Source: an uncultured Neisseria sp. (lineage in GTDB: Bacteria > Pseudomonadota > Gammaproteobacteria > Burkholderiales > Neisseriaceae). From it: 7,570 nt of DNA. The position numbers and the translations under genes are program-made. Location: NCBI GenBank assembly GCA_937919795.1, contig CALFOA010000373.1, positions 1 through 7,570 of the forward strand, in the 5' to 3' direction. This document shows positions 1 to 6,661 of this stretch, one piece after another. A model generated the notes under the pieces. That model did not search any database. It saw nothing but the letters and a program-made list of their open reading frames with translations, and was not told where the DNA came from. Position 1 is the stretch's first letter. Every line of letters begins with the position of its first letter.

Positions 1-813
1 GTCGACTTTGCTCACATCAATCGCTTCTTCTTTGCCGTTCACCAAATCATCGTAGCGGGCGATGTAGGTGCCGTTGTCGCAGATGTAGCGGAAGAAGGTG
101 CCCAAGGGGCCGTCGTTATTGAACGACAGCGACAGGGTGCAAATCGCGCCGCTGGCGGCTTGCAGCTGGATGGACATATCCATGGCGATACCCAAGGTCG
201 GGTGGATCGGCCCTTGGATGGCGTTGGCTTTCACCACTTGGCTGCTGGTTTGGTATTGGAACAGGTCGACGGTATGCGCGGCATGGTGCCACAGCAGGTG
301 GTCGGTCCACGAACGCGGTTCGCCCAGCGCATTGGTGTTGGTACGGCGGAAGAAATAGGTTTGCACGTCCATTTGCTGGATGTTGAGTTCGCCGGCAACG
401 ATTTTGTTGTGCACCCATTGGTGGCTGGGGTTGAAGCGGCGGGTGTGGCCGACCATCGCAACCAGGCCGGTTTCTTTTTGTACGTTCAGCACTTCTTCGG
501 CGTCGCGCCAAGAGTCGGCCAGCGGGATTTCGACTTGCACGTGCTTACCGGCGCGCAGGCATTGCAGGGTTTGCGCGGCGTGCATTTGGGTGGGGGTACA
601 CAGAATCACCGCGTCCAACTCGGGCAGGGCGAGCGCGGCGGCCAAATCGTCGGTGACAAAGCCGATGCCGTATTTGTCGGCCACGGTTTGGGTTTTGGCC
701 AAATCGCGGCCGATTAAGGCGATCACTTCCACATCGGGAATGTTTTTAATGCCGTCCAGATGTTTGACGCCGAAAGCGCCGGCACCGGCGAGGGCTACTT
801 TAATGGTTTTCAT
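1..813 (-). CDS. ligC: 4-carboxy-2-hydroxymuconate-6-semialdehyde dehydrogenase (LigC), 3' end outside window
   Basis: LigC oxidises the protocatechuate ring-cleavage product (as its cyclic hemiacetal) to 2-pyrone-4,6-dicarboxylate with NAD(P)+ in the cytoplasm. The frame is open from the ATG at 813 to base 1 and gives 271 residues; family members are about 315-320, so roughly 45 C-terminal residues are missing. The N-terminus is a Gfo/Idh/MocA Rossmann fold with GAGAFG at residues 10-15. The region where this superfamily usually has EKP reads EIPLADS (95-101). A WHHAAHTVD segment (175-183) lies in the substrate domain. The start is preceded by AGGAG, part of a DUS-like sequence. It follows ligB after 41 bp and ends the visible operon. 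The family is certain; the specific substrate rests on sequence similarity plus position directly after ligAB. Confidence 0.9.
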   Translation of the reverse strand, partial: MKTIKVALAGAGAFGVKHLDGIKNIPDVEVIALIGRDLAKTQTVADKYGIGFVTDDLAAALALPELDAVILCTPTQMHAAQTLQCLRAGKHVQVEIPLADSWRDAEEVLNVQKETGLVAMVGHTRRFNPSHQWVHNKIVAGELNIQQMDVQTYFFRRTNTNALGEPRSWTDHLLWHHAAHTVDLFQYQTSSQVVKANAIQGPIHPTLGIAMDMSIQLQAASGAICTLSLSFNNDGPLGTFFRYICDNGTYIARYDDLVNGKEEAIDVSKVD

Positions 814-818
814 AAAAA

Positions 819-830
819 CTCCTGTCTGAA
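819..830 (+). repeat. Degenerate DUS merged with the ligC Shine-Dalgarno
   Basis: The plus strand reads CTCCTGTCTGAA, matching the last 10 bases of the TGCCTGTCTGAA uptake sequence. On the minus strand it reads TTCAGACAGGAG, so the AGGAG ribosome-binding site of ligC (five bases before its ATG) is built from the end of the uptake motif. It may be a weak DUS, a former full DUS altered to serve translation, or chance. Confidence 0.6.
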
Positions 831-854
831 AGAGGTAATGGTAGGAACTTAATG

Positions 855-1712
855 TTATTCAGATGATGGGGCTTCTAATATCAGATGCCCCACCGCCGTA
901 TTGGATGCAGGCACATGATAGAAGCGGTGTTTAACCACCGGCTGTTGGCCTTCTTCGCACATCGCGGCGCGGGCGATCAGCCACATCACCAATTCGATGC
1001 CTTCGGAACCGGCTTCGCGCACATATTCTACATGCGGCTTTTTCGCCAGCGTTTTCGGGTCGGCAATCAAATCGTCTAAGAACTGGTTGTCCCATTCTTT
1101 ATTGATCAAACCGGCGCGCGGGCCTTGCAGTTGGTGGCTCATGCCGCCGGTGCCCCAGATGTGGACGTTGATGTCTTCATCATAAGCGGCAACCGCGTTG
1201 CGGATGGCGCGGCCTAAATCATAGCAGCGTTGGCCGCTGGGTACCGGATATTGCACCACGTTTACATGCAGGGGAATCACTTTTACCGGCCAAGGATCGA
1301 CATCGCCGAACATCAGCGACAGCGGCACGGTTAAACCGTGATCAACGCCCAGCTCATAGCACAAAGTCAAATCAAAGCCTTGTTCGATCACAGAATGCGC
1401 CAGATGCGAGGCAAAGGCCTGGTCGCCGGGTACGTTCGGAATCGGGCGCGGCCCCCAGCCTTCGTCGCAAGGGATGAACTCTTCATTCATGCCCAGCGCG
1501 AAAGTGGGGATTAGGTCGAAACCGAAGTTGTTGGTGTGGTCGTTGTACACCAAGATAATCACGTCGGGCTTATTTTCTTTCTGCCATTGTTTGCTGTATT
1601 CGTAACCGGCAAATACCGGTTTCCAATAATCTTCTGCGGTTTTTTTCAAATCCCAAGCCACGCCGACGGCGGGGATGTGCGAGGTGTAAACGCTTGCGGT
1701 GATTTTTGCCAT
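855..1712 (-). CDS. ligB: Protocatechuate 4,5-dioxygenase, beta (catalytic) subunit LigB
   Basis: LigB is the Fe(II)-binding catalytic subunit of the extradiol dioxygenase that cleaves protocatechuate between C4 and C5, giving 4-carboxy-2-hydroxymuconate-6-semialdehyde. The 285 residues form a class III (LigB-type) fold. The iron ligands known from Sphingobium LigB (His12, His61, Glu242) and catalytic His195 correspond to His12 (TSHIP), His59 (NDH), Glu240 (EGIE) and His193 (MSHQL); His125 in VDHG matches a further conserved active-site histidine. The offset of two residues is constant after the first ligand, so nothing essential is lost. The ATG at 1712 has an AGGAG six bases upstream. The gene starts 23 bp after ligA, as expected for subunits of one enzyme, and ends 41 bp before ligC. 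Confidence 0.97.
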   Translation of the reverse strand: MAKITASVYTSHIPAVGVAWDLKKTAEDYWKPVFAGYEYSKQWQKENKPDVIILVYNDHTNNFGFDLIPTFALGMNEEFIPCDEGWGPRPIPNVPGDQAFASHLAHSVIEQGFDLTLCYELGVDHGLTVPLSLMFGDVDPWPVKVIPLHVNVVQYPVPSGQRCYDLGRAIRNAVAAYDEDINVHIWGTGGMSHQLQGPRAGLINKEWDNQFLDDLIADPKTLAKKPHVEYVREAGSEGIELVMWLIARAAMCEEGQQPVVKHRFYHVPASNTAVGHLILEAPSSE

Positions 1713-1735
1713 GTTGTTCTCCTGTTGCGGCGGCT

Positions 1736-2128
1736 TTATTTTTTCTGCTCGTGCAGATAGCGGTTGCCTTCGATGCTGCGGCCGCCGTTAATCATCATGT
1801 TGCGGTAGGCTTCTTCGGTCATGCCGGTCATGCTGCCGGCCATTTGCTGGAAGCTCAAGCCGTCGGTGGCGCCGATTTTGGCCAGCACATAAATATTGCC
1901 GCCCAAGGCCATGCAGCGGTTTAAATCGCGGCTCATCACCGCTTGCTTTTGCTCTTCGGTCATCGGCCATTCGTCGAGATAGGCTCGCTCGTTGGCTTTA
2001 AAGCGTTCGCGGTTTTCCGGCTTCATCAGCGACATGCAGAACTGGTTCAGGTGATAACCTTTGCTGGCCTGCTCGGAATCGAAAATGGTGGTGCCGGGGA
2101 TGTCTTTATACGGCTTGTCGATTGCCAT
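1736..2128 (-). CDS. ligA: Protocatechuate 4,5-dioxygenase, alpha subunit LigA
   Basis: LigA is the small helical subunit that pairs with LigB and covers its active site in the heterotetramer. The product has 130 residues, close to the roughly 139 of Sphingobium LigA. It starts MAIDKPYKDIPGTTIFD and contains the family block around LNQFCMSLMKPENRERFKANE (residues 27-47), followed by MALGGNIYVLAKIGATDG. No metal ligands are expected. The ATG at 2128 has a strong AGGAGAA upstream. The 185-bp gap before it (to ligI) holds a Correia-like element and a DUS hairpin, so ligABC expression may be partly separated from the upstream genes; I see no clear promoter there. Confidence 0.95.
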   Translation of the reverse strand: MAIDKPYKDIPGTTIFDSEQASKGYHLNQFCMSLMKPENRERFKANERAYLDEWPMTEEQKQAVMSRDLNRCMALGGNIYVLAKIGATDGLSFQQMAGSMTGMTEEAYRNMMINGGRSIEGNRYLHEQKK

Positions 2129-2151
2129 GGGATTCTCCTTTGTTTTCGGTG

Positions 2152-2194
2152 TTTTCAGACAGGCATTTCATCATGCTTAATGCCTGTCTGAAAA
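2152..2194. repeat. Inverted pair of full DUS forming a 16-bp hairpin
   Basis: A minus-strand TGCCTGTCTGAA (2154-2165) and a plus-strand copy (2181-2192) form a perfect 16-bp stem, TTTTCAGACAGGCATT at 2152-2167 pairing with 2179-2194, around an 11-nt loop. It lies between ligI and ligA. Inverted DUS pairs in Neisseria often serve as terminators, but here the reverse copy comes first and no T-run follows the stem on either strand. It could attenuate or stabilise RNA rather than terminate efficiently. Confidence 0.85.
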
Positions 2195-2211
2195 ATCATA
2201 CGGCTTTATTT

Positions 2212-2318
2212 TATAGCGAAAGTAATAAAGAATTGATACAAGGCAGCGAGCTGCAGACAGTACATAGAGTACGACCAAGCGAGATAACGCCGTATCAGTT
2301 TTTTAGTACTTCGCTATA
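2212..2318 (-). mobile_element. Correia-like repeat element (CREE/NEMIS type), 107 bp, variant ends
   Basis: The element has imperfect terminal inverted repeats of about 27 bp, beginning TATAGCGAA at both ends and matching further inward through GTA.TAAA.AA.TGATAC, with one gap and three mismatches. The interior closely resembles the short class of neisserial Correia repeats: on the minus strand TACGGCGTT near one end, then GTACTGTCTGCAGC, then GCCTTGTATC near the other. The usual ends are TATAGTGGATTAA, so this is a diverged subtype. TA at each end fits a TA target duplication. The length fits the internally deleted ~105-bp class, which lacks the IHF-site segment of the 150-bp class. Such elements are non-coding, move in trans, can form RNase III-sensitive hairpins and sometimes carry promoters. 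Its ligI-proximal end supplies the ligI stop codon. Confidence 0.82.
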
Positions 2319-3231
2319 CTTCTTCCGGCCAATACAAACGCATCGGATTGTCGACCAGAATCTGTTGCAGCTCCTGCGGGGTGGTGGCGATTTGCGCCAG
2401 ATAATCTACCAGCAAACCGTCGTCCGGCATGTGGTCTTTCAAATTCGGGTGCGGCCAGTCGGTGCCGAACAGCACGCGGTCGGGGAACTGCTGCATCAGG
2501 CGGCGGGCGAAGGGCACGACATCGGTGTAGGCGTGTTGCTCGCCGTTCAAGGCTTTCGGGCCGGTGAGGCTTAAGCGCTCGGGGCAGGACAGTTTGCTCC
2601 AGATGTTCGGATGCTCGGCCATCAGTTTGACAAACAATTCAAATTCTTCGCCGTCCACCGGTTTGCTAACATCCGGCCGCCCCATGTGATCCACCACCAC
2701 CGTGGTCGGCAGATGGGTGAAGAAGTCCCACAATTCGGGCAGGTCGGCGGCTTCGAAATACACCACGATGTGCCAGCCCAGCGGCGCAATTTTGTCGGCG
2801 ATTTCCAGCAGTTCTTCCTTGGGGGTGAAGTCCACCAGGCGTTTAACAAAATTAAAGCGCACGCCGCGCACGCCGGCTTCGTGCAGGCGTTGCAGTTCTT
2901 CGTGGCTGATGTCGCGTTTTACGGTGGCGACGCCGCGCGCCAGCTTGCCCGCGCTTTGCAAGGCATCGACCAAAGCACGGTTGTCGGCGCCGTGGCAGGT
3001 GGCCTGCACAATCACGTTGCGCGCAAAGCCCAAGTGATCGCGCAGTGCAAACAGTTGCTGTTTAGACGCGTCGCAAGGGGTGTATTTGCGCTCGGGGGCG
3101 TAGGGGAACACATCGCCGGGGCCGAATACATGGCAATGCGCGTCTACCGCACCGGCGGGCAGGGTGAGGCGCGGTTTGGACGGATTGGGGTAGAAATCCA
3201 ACCAGCCGGGGGTTTTCTCAAAGTGACTCAT
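2314..3231 (-). CDS. ligI: 2-pyrone-4,6-dicarboxylate hydrolase LigI
   Basis: LigI hydrolyses the lactone 2-pyrone-4,6-dicarboxylate to 4-oxalomesaconate and is a metal-independent member of the amidohydrolase superfamily. The 305-residue product (about 293 in Sphingobium) has the N-terminal DAHCHVFGP motif (30-38), arginines in GVRGVRF (120-126), VVDHMGRPD (179-187), CPERLS (216-221) and GTDWPHPN (256-263). Asp258 corresponds to the catalytic Asp248 of the characterised enzyme. The ATG at 3231 follows AGGAGAG. The gene lies 54 bp after pobA and 185 bp before ligA. Its TAG stop is inside the terminal repeat of the Correia-like element: the last residues, PEEV, run directly into the TATAG end. 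Removing the element and one TA copy gives an ORF ending PEEVK-TAA, so the insertion cost about one residue and should not affect activity. Confidence 0.95.
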   Translation of the reverse strand: MSHFEKTPGWLDFYPNPSKPRLTLPAGAVDAHCHVFGPGDVFPYAPERKYTPCDASKQQLFALRDHLGFARNVIVQATCHGADNRALVDALQSAGKLARGVATVKRDISHEELQRLHEAGVRGVRFNFVKRLVDFTPKEELLEIADKIAPLGWHIVVYFEAADLPELWDFFTHLPTTVVVDHMGRPDVSKPVDGEEFELFVKLMAEHPNIWSKLSCPERLSLTGPKALNGEQHAYTDVVPFARRLMQQFPDRVLFGTDWPHPNLKDHMPDDGLLVDYLAQIATTPQELQQILVDNPMRLYWPEEV

Positions 3232-3251
3232 AAACTCTCCTGATTTGGTTT

Positions 3252-3282
3252 TTCAGACAGGCATTATTCATTCAGACAGGCA
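3252..3282 (-). repeat. Two tandem DUS in the ligI-pobA spacer
   Basis: Two full minus-strand copies of TGCCTGTCTGAA occupy 3252-3263 and 3271-3282, same orientation, 19 bp start to start. They share 13 bases on the plus strand (TTCAGACAGGCAT). They cannot form the usual inverted-pair hairpin. The pobA stop is four bases from the second copy. Confidence 0.9.
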
Positions 3283-3285
3283 TGG

Positions 3286-4470
<1,185 letters not shown>

Positions 4471-4506
4471 TTATGGTTTTGGTTTTATTGTTATGAGTGC
4501 TTGTTT

Positions 4507-4518
4507 TTCAGACAGGCA
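4507..4518 (-). repeat. DUS, left arm of a split DUS hairpin
   Basis: Full minus-strand TGCCTGTCTGAA in the pobA leader region. Together with the plus-strand copy at 4683-4694 it would form an inverted pair with a 14-nt loop if the intervening mini-element and one TGCC copy were removed. Confidence 0.9.
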
Positions 4519-4539
4519 TAAGTTGTTGAGTACATGCCC

Positions 4540-4682
4540 GAGACCTTTGCAAAAACGCCATCTGCGGCGCATTTCTGCGTTGTGCGCTGCTCGCTCGTTT
4601 GCCTATCTAAGTGATATGTCTGCACTCGCTGCGCTGCTACGCCTTGAACTGCATCCACATCTGGCATTTTTACAAAGGTCTC
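4540..4682. mobile_element. 143-bp MITE-like element with IS5-type neisserial ends
   Basis: The left end reads GAGACCTTTGCAAAAACGCCA and the right end, reverse-complemented, GAGACCTTTGTAAAAATGCCA, differing at 2 of 21 positions, with weaker matching further inward. From memory, GAGACCTTTGCAAAA is a terminus common to IS5-family (IS1106-like) elements in Neisseria; no IS name can be confirmed here. The interior of about 100 bp holds no credible gene, so any movement would need transposase in trans. TGCC occurs at 4535-4538 and 4683-4686, a candidate 4-bp target duplication with one extra C (4539) at the left end. The element lies in the ligK-pobA spacer. Confidence 0.72.
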
Positions 4683-4694
4683 TGCCTGTCTGAA
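4683..4694 (+). repeat. DUS directly abutting the mini-element
   Basis: Full plus-strand TGCCTGTCTGAA starting at the first base after the mini-element. Its first four bases (TGCC) also occur just left of the element, which suggests the insertion site was inside this DUS and that target duplication rebuilt it. It lies 24 bp from the ligK stop. Confidence 0.9.
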
Positions 4695-4718
4695 AACAGC
4701 GTTTTTCTCTGATTTTTT

Positions 4719-5417
4719 TTAATCAATATATTTCAAACCGGCTTTTTCCAAGCCTTCGCGCATTTTGTAGTAATCCAGCCCCAGCGTACCGGCGGCGAAG
4801 ATTTCGCGTTTGCCCGCTTCGTTGGCTTCGCGCGCTTCGGCTTTGTCGGCGATTTCCATCGCACGCTCGGCGGGTACCACTACCACACCGTCGATGTCGG
4901 CAATCACCACGTCGCCCGGATTCACCAGCGCGCCGGCGCACACGATGGGCACATTTACCGAGCCCAAGGTCGCTTTAATCGTGCCTTTGGCGTGAATCGC
5001 TTTGCTGAACACCGGAAATTCCATTTCGGTTAAATCGGCCACATCGCGCACGCCGCCGTCGATGATCAGGCCTTTGGCGCCGCGTGCTTTAAACGAAGTG
5101 GCCAGCAGGTCGCCGAAAAAGCCGTCGGCGTTGTCGCTGGTGCAGGCGGCTACCGCTACGTCACCCGGCTGCAATTGCTCGGCGGCCACGTGCATCATCC
5201 AGTTGTCGCCCGGTTGCAGCAGAATGGTCACCGCGGTGCCGCAGATTTTCGCCTGCGGATAAATCGGCCGCATATAAGGCTTCATCAGGCCGATGCGACC
5301 CATCGCTTCGTGAATGGTGGCGCTGCCGAAGCGCGACAGTTTTTCCACCGCCGCCGAATCGGCACGGCGGATATTGCGTTTCACCACGCCCAATTGGTTC
5401 AAATACACTTCGCTCAT
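4719..5417 (-). CDS. ligK: 4-carboxy-4-hydroxy-2-oxoadipate / 4-hydroxy-4-methyl-2-oxoglutarate aldolase LigK
   Basis: LigK performs the last step, the divalent-metal-dependent retro-aldol cleavage of 4-carboxy-4-hydroxy-2-oxoadipate to pyruvate and oxaloacetate; members also cleave 4-hydroxy-4-methyl-2-oxoglutarate and decarboxylate oxaloacetate. The 232-residue product belongs to the RraA-like fold. Seen in sequence: [13 protein letters not shown] (31-43), the pyruvate-binding segment [12 protein letters not shown] (102-113), and the signature GGVRDVADL, with Arg124, Asp125 and Asp128 forming RDxxD. The C-terminal helix carries [12 protein letters not shown], typical of the aldolases rather than the RNase E inhibitor RraA, which is shorter (about 160 residues). 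The ATG at 5417 lies two bases after the ligJ stop, with AAGGA inside the end of ligJ, so the two are probably translationally coupled. Confidence 0.93.
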   Translation of the reverse strand: MSEVYLNQLGVVKRNIRRADSAAVEKLSRFGSATIHEAMGRIGLMKPYMRPIYPQAKICGTAVTILLQPGDNWMMHVAAEQLQPGDVAVAACTSDNADGFFGDLLATSFKARGAKGLIIDGGVRDVADLTEMEFPVFSKAIHAKGTIKATLGSVNVPIVCAGALVNPGDVVIADIDGVVVVPAERAMEIADKAEAREANEAGKREIFAAGTLGLDYYKMREGLEKAGLKYID

Positions 5418-5419
5418 GT

Positions 5420-6451
5420 TTAGAGTCCTTTCGCTTTCAGGCGCGCATCCAGGCGCGGGAACACGCGGCGGGCGTTGCCTTCATAGATTTGGTGTTTTTC
5501 AGCGTCGTTCAAATCGGCCGCTTCGATATAGCGTTTGGTGTCGTCGAAATAGAAACCGGTGCGCGGATCGATGTCGCGCACGGCGCCGATCATTTCCGAG
5601 GCAAACAGAATGTTTTTGTTCGGCACCACATCCAGCAGCAAATCAATGCCGGGCTGGTGGTACACGCAGGTATCGAAGAACACGTTGTTCAACAAATGCT
5701 CTTCAATTTCGGGTTTCTTCAACACCATCGCCAAGCCGCGGAAACGACCCCAGTGATAAGGCACCGCGCCGCCGCCGTGCGGAATCAGGAAGCGCAGGGT
5801 GGGGAAGTCGCGGAACAAATCGCCTTGCAGCAATTGCATAAAGGCGGTGGTGTCGGCGTTCAGATAATGCGCGCCGGTGGTGTGGAAACAGTGATTACAA
5901 CTGGTGGAAACGTGAATCATGGCGGGGATGTCGTACTCCACCATTTTTTCGTAAATCGGATACCAGTATTTATCGGTGAGCGGCGGCGAAGTCCAATGGC
6001 CGCCGGAAGGGTCAGGGTTCAGGTTGATGCCGACATTGCCGTATTCGTTCACGCAGCGCTCCAACTCGGCAATACAGGTTTCCACCGCTACGCCCGGGCT
6101 TTGCGGCAGCATCGCCACCGGCACAAAGTTATCGGGAAACAGTTGCGAAACGCGGTAGCACAACTCGTTGCAAATCGCCGCCCAAGTGGACGACACTTCA
6201 AAATCGCCGATGTGGTGTGCCATAAAACTGGCACGCGGTGAGAACAAGGTCATATCGGCACCGCGCTCTTTCATCAGGCGCAATTGGTTTTTTTCAATGG
6301 TTTCGCGCAATTCGTCGTCGCTGATGTGCAGCTCGGATGCTTTGGGCATTTGCGAAGGGTTGCCGATGGCGGTAATCTGGCGGTTGCGCCAGGCTTCTAA
6401 TGACGGCGGCGCAGTGGTGTAGTGGCCGTGGCAGTCGATAATCAGGCTCAT
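5420..6451 (-). CDS. ligJ: 4-oxalomesaconate hydratase LigJ
   Basis: LigJ adds water to 4-oxalomesaconate to give 4-carboxy-4-hydroxy-2-oxoadipate. It is a Zn-dependent member of the amidohydrolase superfamily. The 343 residues match Sphingobium LigJ (341). The metal ligands reported there (His6, His8, His178, His223, Glu284) appear with a constant offset of two: His8 and His10 in CHGHY, His180 in MIHVS, His225 in PHGGG and Glu286 in ASEMIGA. The [17 protein letters not shown] block (220-236) is characteristic. The start at 6451 follows AGGAGAA. This is the first gene after the 210-bp spacer and probably the first of the lig/pob operon. The isomerase LigU, which in some bacteria supplies the tautomer LigJ uses, is not encoded in the window. 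Confidence 0.93.
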   Translation of the reverse strand: MSLIIDCHGHYTTAPPSLEAWRNRQITAIGNPSQMPKASELHISDDELRETIEKNQLRLMKERGADMTLFSPRASFMAHHIGDFEVSSTWAAICNELCYRVSQLFPDNFVPVAMLPQSPGVAVETCIAELERCVNEYGNVGINLNPDPSGGHWTSPPLTDKYWYPIYEKMVEYDIPAMIHVSTSCNHCFHTTGAHYLNADTTAFMQLLQGDLFRDFPTLRFLIPHGGGAVPYHWGRFRGLAMVLKKPEIEEHLLNNVFFDTCVYHQPGIDLLLDVVPNKNILFASEMIGAVRDIDPRTGFYFDDTKRYIEAADLNDAEKHQIYEGNARRVFPRLDARLKAKGL

Positions 6452-6610
6452 GAGTTTCTCCTGTTTTTCTTGGAAAAATAATCGGTAAGGTAGGGTTTTA
6501 TTATTGGTGATAAGCGGATAAGAAAACAGCGGTAATCCGTACTAAGAGCTATAACAAAATTGTATATCTGAAGGGTTAAATGTTTTTCAGACAGGCATAG
6601 CGGCCGACGT
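6452..6610 (-). promoter_or_regulatory. Likely promoter/operator region of the ligJ operon (unresolved)
   Basis: This A+T-rich spacer precedes the first lig gene and follows a strong hairpin, so it is the most likely place for the operon promoter. I found no convincing -35/-10 pair. Candidate regulatory marks on the plus strand are TTATTGGTGATAA at 6501-6513, a T-N11-A sequence with matching TTAT/ATAA ends as in LysR-type operator boxes; an overlapping direct repeat GATAAG at 6509-6514 and 6517-6522; and CGG-N4-CCG at 6530-6539. LysR-type control is plausible because LigR of Sphingobium is of that family, but no regulator gene is in view. Confidence 0.35.
6586..6597 (-). repeat. DUS between the transporter gene and ligJ
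   Basis: Single full minus-strand TGCCTGTCTGAA, 13 bp beyond the transporter's hairpin in the direction of transcription. No inverted partner is nearby. Confidence 0.9.
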
Positions 6611-6661
6611 GGAATCGTGTTGGTTCGGCTGGGTGAAATCAGCCGAACCAACACGATTCCA
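6610..6661 (-). terminator. 22-bp perfect hairpin at the transporter stop codon
   Basis: Bases 6610-6631 and 6640-6661 are perfect reverse complements (22 bp; arms begin TGGAATCGTG and end CACGATTCCA) around an 8-nt loop. It starts at the first base after the transporter's TGA, so it should fold in the 3' end of that mRNA and separate it from ligJ. On the minus strand the stem is followed by CGTCGGCCGC, not a U-run, so it is not a textbook rho-independent terminator; it may act as a 3'-end stabiliser or partial terminator. Confidence 0.6.

Noticed and set aside
160..717. 185-residue plus-strand open frame
   Set aside because: Antisense shadow of ligC; the minus-strand frame through the same bases is a clean Rossmann-fold dehydrogenase.
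2611..3243. 210-residue plus-strand open frame
   Set aside because: Antisense shadow of ligI, which is a convincing full-length gene.
5489..6241. 250-residue plus-strand open frame
   Set aside because: It lies wholly inside ligJ on the opposite strand, is rich in residues expected from complementing a G+C-rich gene, and has no recognisable motifs; ligJ has complete catalytic residues.
6479..6590. Sigma-70 promoter for ligJ, e.g. TGTTATAGC as an extended -10 on the minus strand
   Set aside because: No acceptable -35 at 16-18 bp and other candidates score equally poorly; left as an unresolved leader region.
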